Shown: positions 1 through 11,040, numbered from the stretch's first letter. The stretch is 64,000 nucleotides of DNA from Parasponia andersonii (GCA_002914805.1 JXTB01000588.1:126882-190881); one strand, 5' to 3'. The notes: generated by a model from the sequence alone, not told the origin. Numbers and translations are program-made.

Positions 1-639
1 TGTTAAAATGATTCCATGTTTTTACCTTTTATACAAGTGGGCTTACAGTCAACAACTAGTACTATAAGTATAGATTAACTAATGTGACTATTGGGTACTC
101 TTGTAACTATATTATGATATCACTAAGTAATTACTTATCTTGTATCAGGCTTAAACGTTTTATTTTTTAAACTGATTTATTTGTATTTATCATATTCTTA
201 TAATAGTTATGTTTTTTTTTTTTAATTTTTTAACAGGTCTATTTCCTTGCTTCTGATAAATTATGTGATGATATTTATATAAAATCTTGAGCATATTTAT
301 TTCACTATAAAATATGTTTGCTGATTGTGGTCGTGGAAAGGTTAATTACTTGGTAATTCTTAGAGAAAAATAAGCATTTTAACCAATAAACCTATTACTT
401 GGAAAAATATTAGGGACACACATTTGTATCTTAAACAAAGTATTTAACAGGCAAAGACTTAAGAAGTTTGAGGCGAAGTAAGTAAAGTACTCAACTACAA
501 CACAAAAATTATATACTATGTGGGTGTTTATTATGTTTTTATGCCCTGCATTTCGGTTATAAGCATGAACATTGGTATTTCTATTTCTATATATATGCTT
601 GATATTTCTAGTATGGTATTATCATATACTTCATGAGAC
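1..639. other. AT-rich DNA, no gene seen
   Basis: AT-rich sequence with short poly-T runs. A TTTTTTAACAG near 227-237 resembles a splice acceptor, so this could be intron DNA of a gene starting outside the window. Nothing else can be supported. Confidence 0.3.
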
Positions 640-1130
640 TACATATGTTTTGCAGAGAAGTTTAAGGCAAGTGATAAGTTTCTAAAATGCCTTAGTATTA
701 TTGTGTAAAGCCATGTGTATTACAGAAAAGATGAGATTAGGTAACTTTACGAAGGTTTTGTGTCACTGTTGCAAGGAAGCCGAATACAAGTTTATAGTAT
801 CAGAGTGGCGACCCCAGGAGAAGGACAAGTTTGACGGGATTATTCAAGGTTTGCCACATTATTCTTCCTCCAAAGTATATAATAGATTCTACTGCAGTCA
901 CGAGGCACCTTATCTCTTGAGCTCGATGAAGTTACGATAGAGTAAAGTTAGTAACAAGCCCCACTGTAGTAAGAGCTGGCCAGAGGAGAGCCATTGGGAT
1001 ATTATCAGTGTAGGAAGCCTTACAAGCGCAGTGCCAAACTGGACAGTGTACATAAGACAAGGGAGGCCCAAAAGGAAAATATTTACACCTAAAAGTTTAA
1101 GCAATATCATACATTTAGTATATGCTGTTA
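640..1130 (+). other. Unrecognised ORF (79 codons) and flanking possible exon
   Basis: An open frame at 701-940 starts at ATG and is richer in G+C than its surroundings. It encodes a Cys-, Lys- and Tyr-rich peptide with a CHCC cluster near residue 21. A TGCAG at about 653-657 upstream could be a splice acceptor. Just downstream (about 950-1110) another frame reads Trp/Lys-rich sequence ending in GRPKRK, which resembles an AT-hook core. This could be the last exon or exons of a gene entering from the left, or a decayed retrocopy. I do not recognise the family and assign no function. Confidence 0.2.
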
Positions 1131-1549
1131 AGCATCATTTTCATATATTACTTTACTTACTGAGTTGTAGCTCACAGTAGTTTTGTGTTACAAGTAATGA
1201 TTGAGGTAATATGATAAGCTTGTGTTCTAGAGTAGAGACCTAACCTTGGTGTTGTACATATAAATATTTTTTACCACATGTGGAGGTTTAGTTTATGTAT
1301 TATAGAATAAGTGTATTTTCTCAGTGGAGTTGATCTTAGTTCATTTTCTTGATAATTACTCACTACTTTTTTTCGTTATGTAAAATACGGATAAACTGAT
1401 CTAAATTATGTTTATAAATAAAGTCATCTATTTACAAAGTTTTAAAAAAAATGGTCCGTAATTAATGAGAAATAATTAAAAAAATATTTTTAGAAGGTAA
1501 CGCTTTGTAAATGGGAAGTTAAAAATTTTCCACCCATAGTATGTAGATA

Positions 1550-2010
1550 ACGAGTGTGTTGCATCCGCCTTTGTGAAGGATGTGTATCATAGATCTAGTT
1601 TTATAGATGTTTTGTCCCACCTTATTCTAATTTTGTGTGGGTTTTTTTTGTTGTTTTTATGTTTGTTGTTGGTGTTTTGTGGGTTTTCTTCTAGATCTGA
1701 AGTTTTGAAAGCTAGATTTGTAAGATTTATCATATCTTAGGTTTGTAACCTACCGGAGGGGGAGATCTCTTAGATCTCTCTCTGGTAGAAATTTTTTATT
1801 TCGTTTCTTTACTTTTTCGTGGTAATAAGTCTTTCTGCCTTTATGAAGGTTGTATATCATTGATTTAATTATATGGACATTTTTCTCACCTTATTCTAGA
1901 TTTGTGTGGTTTTTTTTATTGTTTTTATATTTTTTGTTGGCGTTTCATGGGGTTTGTTCCAGATCTGAAGCTTTGAAAGCCAGATTTGTAAGATTCACCA
2001 TGTCATGAGT
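1550..2010 (+). repeat. Two diverged direct copies of a ~180-bp segment
   Basis: The segment at about 1550-1735 (ends GATCTGAAGTTTTGAAAGC then TAGATTTGTAAGATT) recurs at about 1830-2005 (GATCTGAAGCTTTGAAAGC then CAGATTTGTAAGATT) with the same order of landmarks. The copies differ at many positions, so the duplication is not recent. Confidence 0.7.
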
Positions 2011-2170
2011 CTATTATGAGGTCTACCGATAGATGTGAGGGCTTTGTTATAGTATCTATTGATAGATGCCAAGATCTACTATGTCATTTACTGATAAAAA
2101 CTAGAGGTCTGTTGGGGCATTTACTGATGGATGTTGGGGTCTATTGTAGCGTTTACTGATGGATACCTTT
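2005..2170 (+). repeat. Degenerate ~33-bp minisatellite, about five units
   Basis: Units with the landmarks GGTCTA/AGATCTA and TTTACTGATGGATG recur at about 2018, 2039, 2071, 2105 and 2136. Spacing is about 32-34 bp apart from the first unit. The array lies near the end of the LINE-like remnant. Confidence 0.6.
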
Positions 2171-2432
2171 AAGAAGTGAATGATGGCTCTAAGGTCTATC
2201 TTAAAACTTGTTGTCTCTAGTGGTGGTAAATTTTGTTTTGTTTGCTTTTGCATGATTGACTCACACACCTCAATAGACTTAGTCTCACACTTGTCAATTG
2301 TGAGTTTAAATGTCGTTATTTTTTCTCTTGGATATGTGCTCTTTTGGACAATTTAGTTGTATTCATTGTATTTGGTGGAGCCGTTTAATCGGTTGTTAAT
2401 ATAATCCTACAAAGAATTTCATTCAAAAAAAT

Positions 2433-3183
2433 ATAATCTTATGATATTTTTGAATTGGATTTATTTATTTTTTATTGAGGAAAATTTTCGGGTTCATGGT
2501 TCTTAATGGTATTTTTGTCATTCTTTCAATTTCCTTTAAATCTAGGAAAGTAATACATTTTTTAGGGAAAAAAACTAAGAAAATAATTGATAAAACAATA
2601 AGAATGCTATTTTAATGGACTCTTCAAAACACAGGTTTTCTGTAAAAATATGGCAACCAAAGGATCGTTTGTTTGTTTAGGGCTTTTCAGTACCAAAATA
2701 GTGCAAACAACCTAAACTTCATTGGTACTGTTAGATAAACCATTGTAGTCAAAATAAAAGGTTGTCATAATCTTTTCTTTGTCTGGTTTACTTTCTTGTT
2801 CTTTTTCTCCTCTCTCTTTTTATAAATCTCTTTAAATGTTCCAAAAAAAAAAAAACGCTTTAAATGTTTGTAACCTTTTCTAGATACTGTAGATACGTAT
2901 CTTTTTGGCAAGCTTTGGCTAAAAATTACATGCGCTTATGGATAATGTCAATTTAATGAAAAAAATAAATTTTATGTTGTTTAACGAAAGTATAATTTTG
3001 GGTGTAAAGCATTTTTTTTTTTCAATTTGTAATGATGATTTAGTGAAAAAACTGGCATAGTTCATGAGTATACTAAATTTAACCTCAGAAAATTACTTTT
3101 ACAACTATACAATGCAAGTTAGATACTGCCATGGTATGGAACACCTAACGTAATCCGTGTAAGGATAATAATAGACATACATG
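2433..3183. other. AT-rich intergenic DNA
   Basis: I see no coding frame, RNA gene or recognisable element here. The stretch has several homopolymer runs and borders the left LTR of the Tat element. Confidence 0.5.
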
Positions 3184-4030
3184 TGTTGGTTACATTTGGT
3201 GCGTCGTATTCAAGGTTAGGGCAAGTGGGGGCAAATGGGGATGTAGGGCTCGTTCTTAGATCATGTACTACGTGGTCGATTAAGTGGCGGAGCAGGTCAC
3301 AAGTGGGGCACGCCATCGGACGCATAACCAGAGTAACCATTTAAAAGCCACGCGAGTCACACGTGATACTGCATGGGCCCATGGGCTGTCTGAGGCTAGG
3401 GTCGAATCTATCCCAGACCCTAGACGGTTCGTCCCAATCCAGTTCTTGCCTCGACAACTGAGGGTCAGAAGCCTCGAGGGTCTTCTGCCAGAAGACCACG
3501 GGAGGCAACGCGCTGTTCCAGACCCAGATAAGGCATTTAATGCGATCCTGGGTAGGTGCACACATTGGGTAAACCGCATTGACAAAACAGCGGTTTGTCA
3601 AAATCTCGCCCCCGACAGGCCCGAGTCGTAGGGGACGGCGAAAAGCAGGCCACGACGATGCAAGGAAAATCACGGTAATCACGGCCCGTGATCTTTGGAG
3701 TAAGTCATGATGAGAAAAGGTACTCAATCCTGGGATTGAGAGCTAGAAAAAGCTCCTAGTTCCAGGATTATGTATATAAGCCTTGCTTCCACTTGAAAAA
3801 AAATGGATTAATATAGACATATAAGAAGAAAAATTAAATCTTTGCTTCTCAGTCTCAGGGATAAATAACTGACTTAAGTATCGAAGAGTCTTTGCAGGTG
3901 GCCACCCTCACCTCTCCGACACGACCTGAAGTAAAAAGCACGCTGGGATAGCAAGGATAAGTGGACAGTTGGTAGATACAACGTCAGCTGTTCAGAAACA
4001 AGTAGACAACTAGTAAGAATCACTCCAACA
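3184..4030 (+). repeat. 5' LTR of the Tat element
   Basis: It starts at a TGTT, ends CCAACA, and aligns with the right LTR almost throughout from about 3250. A TATA box (TATATAA, 3773-3779) lies about 35 bp downstream of an 18-bp palindrome at 3723-3740. The first ~60 bp align poorly with the right LTR, so the start is uncertain by tens of bases. Confidence 0.8.
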
Positions 4031-4031
4031 G

Positions 4032-4050
4032 TTTGGTGCCATCTATGGAA
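4032..4050 (+). other. Primer-binding region of the Tat element
   Basis: Directly after the LTR's terminal CA comes TTGGTGCCATCTATGGAAA. It resembles the TTGGCGCCGTCTGTGGGAA-type tract common next to the 5' LTR in plant Ty3/gypsy elements, with a few transitions. The identity of the tRNA primer is not decided here. Confidence 0.6.
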
Positions 4051-4125
4051 AATTGTTAAGTGAGAGAGATTGAGTAGGAATTTCACGATTACACTCTCCC
4101 CGAATAAAAGGCCATACAACGTCAG

Positions 4126-5657
4126 ATGATGGTACCTTCAAGAATAACAACCAGGAGCACATGTCCCGATGCTGAAGGGAGCTCCCAAGAAGCACGACTA
4201 GGTCTAGAACAAAAGCTAGACCAAATGCTTACCGCCCTGGCGGAAGCAAACCGGAAGGCAGAGATGGCCCACGAGGCCATCCTAGGCTTAAAAGATGATG
4301 TCGCAGAAATATGCAAAGATAACACTCGCCTTGAAGGGTTACTGGCAAGCGAAGCCAGGAGCGGGCGAAGAGAAGACTTTGACGAAGAGGTCCAACAAGA
4401 GTCTGGGGGTCAACCGCAGAGAGAAGTTCCCGCCCCATCCAGATCGTGGATGTAGAGGGAGCGACAAAGCCAGACAAGGCCTTTCTGAGCCAGAGCGGCG
4501 GTGGACCGAAGACACCAAGAAAACGCGGAAGGTATGCTTCCTAACTAGAAACAAGAAATGATGGCGGAGCTGAGTAAGAGGCTCAGGGCCTATCACAGTC
4601 AGACCCTCGATGATCTGGCAGAGCAAACCATGTGAGGGATCAACTGGACAGCCTTCGCCGACTGGATCCAACTGGAACCCAAGCCGAAAGACTTCACAAC
4701 TCCGACCTTCAGACCATTCAAGGGAAAGACTGACCCCCTCGATCACATATACCACTTTCAGTAGAAGATGGCCTTGGAGACCAGGGATGAGGCTGTGACC
4801 TGTAGAGTCTTTTCCACAACCCTGGTGGAGTCGGCCCTGTTATGGGTCAGACAATTCCCAGAGAAGTCCATAAACGGGTTCGAAAATTTTTGCAAATTTT
4901 TCTTAAACTAATACGCGGGCACCTAGAGGCAGCAGAAAACCATGCGAGACCTTGACCGATTAGAACAAACCGTGAATGAGCCTCCAAGAGAATACTTGTC
5001 GCGTTTCCTGGAGGTGATGTCCATAGTGCACAACGCCGACTCGGCCCAAGCCATAAGCTCGTTCATCAGGGGCTGACAATCGAGTTTGATGCTATCAGAC
5101 CATCTACTTTTGAACTTGCCATATGATATGGCAGATGTCCAGGCAAGGTCGGAAGGAGTATTTAGGGTGCTAGAAAGCCACTAGAAAATGTCCAAGGCCT
5201 CTACCGCGATAACAACAGCGTCAGCGCAAACCCCGGCCCCGCAAGGAATAAAGAGGCCTGCGCCGGACCAAGGGCCGACTCCAAAATAGGGAGCCTCCAC
5301 CCAAGGCAGTCAAGAAGACGGCAAGAGGAGGAAGGCATCTAGGGACCTACTGCCGAAGTACGAGCTTAACACGCTGATTAATGTGATCTACCTCTAGAAC
5401 AGGGACAAGAGCATTTTTAAAGCCCGCCCAAGTCCAGTGTTCCTGAGCACATGAAAAATAGGAATAGGTACTGCCAATTTCATAAAGATCACGGGCATGA
5501 CACCATCAACTACTGTAGCCTTTACACCCAGGTTATGATGGCGATCCATGCCGGCAAGTTAAAGCAGTACGTGAAGACCGACGGAAGCCAGTTAAAGGAA
5601 GACGCCCCCAGGCCCGAAAAAGGCAAGCAGACCCAAGCCTCTGGGTCAGGAGAGTAG
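4126..5657 (+). pseudogene. gag of the Tat element (broken)
   Basis: This is the structural capsid gene of the retrotransposon. A first open stretch at 4126-4455 encodes a charged, coiled-coil-like N-terminus rich in Glu, Lys and Ala. The retrotransposon-gag core follows at about 4640-5180, with the Trp-Val-Arg-Gln-Phe and Arg-Glu-Tyr-Leu landmarks. A C-terminal piece at 5451-5657 carries the YCQFHKDHGHDT knuckle typical of Tat gag. In-frame TAG, TAA and TGA codons (for example near 4761, 4909, 4924, 5076 and 5182) and frame changes split it. Many stops fit C-to-T or G-to-A decay of Gln or Trp codons, as expected of a long-methylated copy. It sits 95 bp after the LTR, the usual place. Confidence 0.85.
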
Positions 5658-5735
5658 GCTCTGAGGAGATTGCCGACTATCATAGGCAGACCAGAGCCGA
5701 CCCAGGGTTAGGAAGAGAAAGAAAAATGCCAAAAA

Positions 5736-6335
5736 ATGACCAAAGAAAGGGTGAAGCGCCTGAGAGGGATGGGCCACTCTGTGAACCACCTGGTGATGGG
5801 AGAAAGATACACCTCAGCCGCCCCTGTCGCTTTCACCCAGCAAGACTTATCCACGGTGCATCTGCCCCATGACAACCCCTTGGTGATTAAGCCACAGATC
5901 GACTCCGCGTTGGTCAGAAGGGTCCTGGTGGACGGCAGGAATAACGTCGACGTCCTGTTCCTCAACACATTTGAGAGCATGGGCCTGGATCGAAATGCAC
6001 TCAAGCCAATCTAACAGCCGTTGTTCGCATTCAACAGTACTAAGGTCAGCCCCTTGGGCATTGTGACCCTGAAGGTCTGTGTAGCGAAGAGGTGCTTGGA
6101 TGTGGACTTCATCGTCATCGACTGCCAGTCCTACTTCAACGTCATCATGGGGAGAGGGTGGATCCACGACATGCATGGGGTCGCCTCTACCCTCCACCAG
6201 GTCTTAAGATGTCTATTAAAATATGGTACTTATACGATAGACATCAAAGGAGACCAAGCCTCCACGAGGAAATGTTTTTCAGCTGCCCTAAGGGGAGCCG
6301 ATGCAAGTGCGAGCACCTCGACGGGGGACAGATAG
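5736..6335 (+). pseudogene. Aspartic protease region of the Tat element
   Basis: This module would cut the gag-pol polyprotein. The catalytic motif is visible as Leu-Val-Asp-Gly at about 5926-5937, inside VLVDGRNNVDVLF. Family members usually read DGGSS there, so the Asp is kept but the following Gly-Ser-Ser is altered. A TAA stop at 6012-6014 splits the domain. The downstream half, with an IMGRGW motif near 6150, is open in another stretch of the frame. It continues on from gag and leads into reverse transcriptase at 6402. Confidence 0.75.
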
Positions 6336-6401
6336 CAATCAAAGAACTGCCTGCCAGCATACATAAAGCGGATCGAAGAGGAGTCTGACGGGCCAAAATC
6401 C

Positions 6402-7920
6402 ATGATTGAGAAGCTGGTGGTGGTCCCTTTGAAAGAAGCAAAACCGACAAATGTAGTCTTAATCAGGGCCCTACTGCCCGAGGAAGAAAGGAGCGAGCTA
6501 TTGGGGTTCCTTAGACAGAATAGAGATGTCTTCACGTGGTTCCATGACGATATGCCCGGGATAGACCCTACACAAGCCTGCCACCGATTAAATACAGACC
6601 CTAATTTCCCTTCGATCAGGCAGAGGCCCCGAAGGTTCGCGCCGGAGAAAAACAGGGCGATTAACAAGGAGGTAGAGACGCTACTAGAGAACGGCCTGAT
6701 CATGGAATGCGTATACCCGTCCTATGTCTCCAACCCGGTGGTGATGAAGAAGAAAAACGGCGATGACTGTACTTGTATAGACTTCACCAACCTGAATCAA
6801 GCCTACCCGAAAGACAGCTTCCCCCTGTTATGGATCGACCAAATAGTCGATGCGACAGCTGGATTCAACAGGATGAGCTTCCTAGATGCCTACTCTGGAT
6901 AAAACCAGATCCCTCTACATGAGGAGGACCAGATCCACACGGCATTCATTACGGAGTGGGGTCTGTACTGTTACCGATGCATTCCTTTTGGTTTGAAGAA
7001 TGCGGGGGGACCTACCAGAGGCTCATGAAAAAAATGTTCGCCGAGTTGCTAGGGAAGACTATGGAAGTCTACATCGACGACATGGTCATGAAGAGCAAAG
7101 AAGCTTCAGGCCATCTGGGACATCTAGATGAATGTTTCCAGATTCTGAGGCAATACCGGATACGTCTGAACCCCAAGAAATATGCGTTCGGGTGTCTTCC
7201 GGTCAGTTCCTGGGGCACATCATGAGCAGAAGGAGCATTGAGGCCAGCCCGACCCAGTTGTCTTCAATCGCAGATGTGCAAAGACCCTCAACCATTCGGG
7301 AGGTCCAGCGCCTAACCAGGAAGATAGCCGCTCTCAGCCGATTTGTCTCCAAGATGCCTGACCAATGTAAACCTTTCTTCCAGTGCATAAAGAGAAGCTC
7401 CACTATCATCTGGGGTGAGGAACAGGACAAGGCACTGGCAGAGCTCAAGCTGTACTTAAGTCATACGCCTATCCTGGCTTCCCCAGTAGAGAGGCGACAC
7501 CTATACGCTTATTTGGTAGTGTCCGAAATAGCGATCAGCGTCGTACTATTCATCGAGGAAGTCAGCAAACAGAAGCCGGTATTTTACGCAAGCCGCATAC
7601 TCCTGGACACCGAGATGCGATATAGTATGGTAGAGAAACTTGTCCTGGTTCTAGTCAATGCTAAGAAAAGACTTAGGCAATACTTTGAGGCACACTCGGT
7701 TACGGTATATATAGATTTCCCTATCTGGCAAATCTTGGCCAAATCGGACTTATCGGGATGACTAACCAAGTGGGCCATCGAACTGGGGATATATGACATC
7801 GAGTATCGGCCTCGAGTGGCGAAGAAAGAGCAAGTCATGGTGGACTTCCTGGTGGAAATCCAATCCTTTGGCAAGCCACACGACCCTCTTCAGACGTCTC
7901 CGCCTCACATCCCTTCAGCC
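6402..7920 (+). pseudogene. Reverse transcriptase and first RNase H of the Tat element
   Basis: This region would copy the element's RNA into DNA. The RT is recognisable from the fingers (VVMKKKNG near 6745) through LDAYSG (near 6890) and the catalytic YIDD box at about 7071-7082, which is intact. A TAA at 6901-6903 interrupts the codon after the SG. Single-base losses near 7005 and 7195 shift the frame. The connection and RNase H part runs to about 7760 (FYASRILLDTEMRYS, the usual 'YYVSK.L...ETRY' block), where a TGA ends the frame. At least two stops and two frameshifts rule out a working enzyme. Confidence 0.9.
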
Positions 7921-8400
7921 TAGACCCTCTACATTGACGGATCCACGAATGCCTTGGGGTCATGTACCAGAATAGTCCTGCAGACTCAAGTAGGACTCAG
8001 GGTAGAGAAAGCTTTGAGGCTCAGTTTCCAGGCAACGAACAACGAGGCGGAGTACGAGGCGCTGTTGCAAGGCCTTGAGCTGGCTCTGCACTTCGGAGTA
8101 GAGAGCATCGTAGTAAAGACTGACTCGCAGCTAATTGTGGGTCAGGTTAGGAGAAACTTCGAAGTAAAAGAGCCGAGATTACACAGGTACTTCTCCAGGG
8201 TAATGGGGGCGAAAGCCCGCTTTAGCACTTTCAATATCGAACAAATATCCAGGGAGATGAACCAAAAGTCCGATGAGCTAGCTAAAAGCGCGTTGATCGG
8301 GGGGGGCAACCGGACACGTGGAGATTCTGCTAGAGGTCGAGAACACGAGGGACCATTTAGAGATCCCCGTACGCCATGTGTTTGCAACTGACTCTGTAGA
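7921..8400 (+). pseudogene. Second, archaeal-type RNase H of the Tat element
   Basis: A second RNase H follows the first after a TAG at 7921. It shows the YIDGS start (about 7930), the NNEAEYEAL block (about 8038-8064) and TDSQLIVGQV (about 8119). The three acidic residues of the active site are therefore visible. The stretch from about 7954 to 8300 is free of stops, and a frame change follows in a run of seven G residues near 8300. This additional domain is known as a Tat-lineage trait. It is thought to have been acquired to supplement the retroviral-type RNase H. Confidence 0.85.
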
Positions 8401-9632
8401 CGAGGGGTGGATGAAACCAATTACCCAATACTTGGCTTTGGGGAACCTGCCCATAGACCCCCAAGAAGTGAGGTCGATCAGACTGAGGGCTACCAGATAT
8501 TCGATGGTAGGGGGACGATTGTATAAGAGATCAACGATGGGACCAATGCTGAGGTGCATAGGTCCCATCGAGGCGCAGAAGCTAATGGAGGAAATCCACG
8601 AGGGAGTATGCGGTAATCACTCTGGCGAACATAGCCTCGCCCACAAGGCCTTGACGGATGGATACTTCTGGCCATACATGATGACCGAGGCGGCACATTT
8701 GTCAAGAAATGTGACAAGTGCCAGAGGTTCGCCGCCATGAAGCACCAACCCACGGAGAAACTCCATTCGAACATAACTCCTTTGTCGTTCGCTAAATGGG
8801 GACTGAACATCGTCGAAGAGCTCCCCCAAAGTCTAAGGAGAAGAAGGTACGTCTTGCTGGCCACCAATTATTTCACCAAATGGGATGAGGCTGAAGCCTA
8901 CGCGATCATTAATAAGGCAGATACAATTAACTTGATTTGGAAAAGCATAATCTGCCGATACGGAATACCAAAAGAGATACACGCTGATCATGGCATGCAG
9001 TTCCAGAACGCTAAGCTTAAGGAGCTATGTGAGTTGTATGATATTAAACTCAGTTTCTCATCCGTAAACTACTCTCAGGGGAACAGCCAAGCAAAGGCAA
9101 CGAATAAGGCCATATTCAGCAATATTAAAAAGAACTTGCAGAGGCTAAAGGCAAGTGGCTAGAAGAGCTACTGGCCATTGTGTAGGCCCATCGAACCACG
9201 GAGCGGAGGTCAATGGGAAGAACACCATTTGCCATGATCTACGGGTCAGAGGCTGTGATCCCAATCGAGACTGGCCTCCTGACACTTCTCTCCAAAGTTG
9301 TAAGAGATGCCTCACTGAACGAGCAGCAGCTAAGCCATAACACAGACCTCATGGAAGAAATAAGGGACATGGCCCTTGTCCACCTGGCCTCGTACCATCA
9401 GCAGGCTAGGTCCTACTATACAAAGTAGGTTAGCGCTCGTCGATTTAACGCCGGGGATTGGCTCTTGAAGGTCAGAACGGGGAATTCTTCGAAGCTAGAC
9501 TCTAACTCGGTCTGGCCCTATGAGGTGATCAAGGCGCTTGACAATGGTGCATATATCCTGAAAGAACTCAAGACCGGGAAGAGCCTACCAAACACGTGGA
9601 ACTCCCAGCACTTAAAAATGTACCACATGTGA
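8400..9632 (+). pseudogene. Integrase of the Tat element, catalytic triad mutated
   Basis: The integrase would insert the cDNA into the genome. The zinc-binding N-terminus spans a frame change near 8700. The core lies at 8737-9162, and a C-terminal part reaches a TGA at 9630-9632. The catalytic D,D,E is damaged. The first acid reads Asn (WGLNIV, about 8800), the second Asp is kept (HADHG, about 8980), and the Glu reads Lys (AKATNK, about 9090). Both changes fit G-to-A transitions. A TAG at 9160-9162 and a TAG at 9426-9428 break the frame further. The polyprotein end (TWNSQHLKMYH) is typical of Tat pol. Confidence 0.88.
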
Positions 9633-9789
9633 AATGCATGTAAATATTGTGACATACAATTAAATACTTGTACTATTGGATAGCTTAATTCCAAAACAGT
9701 TCAGGGTTTCTGCTACACAGACTTATGCTTTAGATTGCTATGAAAAAAGGTTTGTCTCTAATACCAGACCCCACGAACTATTCGCTCAT

Positions 9790-10640
9790 TAAAAATCGTA
9801 CTGCAGGGATCACGTCGCTTGTCGACAACCCGAGAAAACGTACGAAGAGGAAAGAGCTGAGTAGTAAAATGCTTGCCAGCAGACCTTATCGAAAATCGTA
9901 CTGCAGGGATCACGTCGCTTGCCGACGACCCGAGAAAACGTACGAAAAAGAAAGAGCTGCGTAACCAAAAACTTGCCAACAGACCTCAAAAACGATCATA
10001 CTATAGGAATCACATTGTGTAATAAAACGCTTGCCGATGGCCTGAGAAAACGTATGAAGAAGAATGAGATGTGCAACCAAAACTTGCCAGCCGGCCTTAT
10101 CAAGAATCGTACTGCAGGGATCACATCGCTTGCCGACGACCCGAGAAAATATACAAAGAGGAAAGAGCTGAGCAGTAAAATGCTTGCCAGCAGACCTCAT
10201 CAAAAATCCTACTGCGGGGATCACGTCGCTTGCCGACGACCCGAGAAAATGTACGAAGAGGAAAGAGCTGCGCAACCAAAAACTTGCCACCAGACCTTAA
10301 AAATGATCATACTATAGGAATCACATCGTGCAATAAAATGCTTGTCGATGGCCCGAGAAAACGTACGAAGAGGAATGAGCTGCGCAACCAAAAACTTACC
10401 AGCAGACCTCGAAAATAATCGTACTATAGGAATCACATCGTGCAATCAAACGCTTGCCGATGGCCCGAGAAAACGTACAAAAAAGAATGAGCTGTGCAAC
10501 CAAAACTTGCCAGCCGGCCTTATCAAGAATCGTACAACGGGGATCACGTCGCTCGCTGACGACCCGAGAGAATGTACAAAGGGCGAGAGGCCGCGCGATA
10601 AAACTTGCCGCCAGCCCTCAAGGAATACCTGTAGGACGGG
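9790..10640 (+). repeat. Tandem array 1 after pol: eight ~96-112-bp units of two types
   Basis: Units begin at about 9794, 9894, 9993, 10105, 10204, 10303, 10415 and 10527. Type A carries CTGCAGGGATCAC followed by GCTTGCCGACGACCCGAG. Type B carries CTATAGGAATCACAT followed by a GTGCAATAAAACGCTTGCCGA-like block. The order is A A B A A B B A. The short open frames across the array on both strands are repeats of the same unit, not genes. Tat-lineage elements are known to carry hypervariable tandem repeats between pol and the 3' LTR. Confidence 0.9.
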
Positions 10641-10669
10641 AAAAGAGTTGGGCGATAGGACCCATCCCG

Positions 10670-11040
10670 AAAACACCTTAGCTATGCACGAGCCAAAGAC
10701 AAGCAGTGCTAGGGTCTAACCGTTGAAAGCAGACCCTCCCCAGAAAGCACCTTAGCTGCGTGTGAGCCAAAGGCAAACGAGGGCAGGGCCGAGACACTAG
10801 AAGCAGACCCTCCCCAGAGAACACCTTAGCTACGCGTGAGACAAGGGCAAGCGGGGCCAGGGTCTACCCGTTGGAAGCAGATCCTCCCCAAGGAGCACCT
10901 CAGCTATGCATGAGACGAAGGCAAATGGGGCCAGGGTCTACCCTTTGGAAGCAGACCCTCCCTAGAGAGCACCTTAGCTACGCATGGACTGGAAGTGAAC
11001 GGAGCTAGGGCCTACCCGTTGGAAGTAGGCCAATACAAGA
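10670..11040 (+). repeat. Tandem array 2: five ~75-bp units
   Basis: The landmark CACCTTAGCTAYGC recurs at about 10671, 10747, 10820, 10896 and 10970. Each time GGCAA and GCAGACCCTCCCC-like blocks follow. It is unrelated in sequence to array 1, which ends just before it. Confidence 0.88.

Larger units (their letters stand above)
1230..2430 (+). mobile_element. Probable LINE (L1-like) 3' remnant
   Basis: The stretch ends in a T/G-rich tract and a short poly-A (TTTCATTCAAAAAAA at about 2419-2432). This resembles the 3' untranslated end of plant L1-type retroposons. Upstream are an internal ~280-bp-spaced duplication and a short minisatellite. No coding domain of the LINE remains in this part. 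The call rests on the tail and general composition only, so an unrelated repetitive intergenic sequence is possible. Confidence 0.35.

Noticed and set aside
3284-3727. Open frames on both strands inside the left LTR (and 14918-15445 in the right LTR)
   Set aside because: They lie in the LTR, appear on both strands because the LTR is GC-rich, and match no protein family.
9740-10719. Several open frames of 60-130 codons on both strands with similar peptides
   Set aside because: They are translations of the ~100-bp tandem repeat, not genes.
9790-11040. Regular repeats considered as a CRISPR-like array
   Set aside because: Units are contiguous tandem repeats without distinct spacers, inside a plant retrotransposon.
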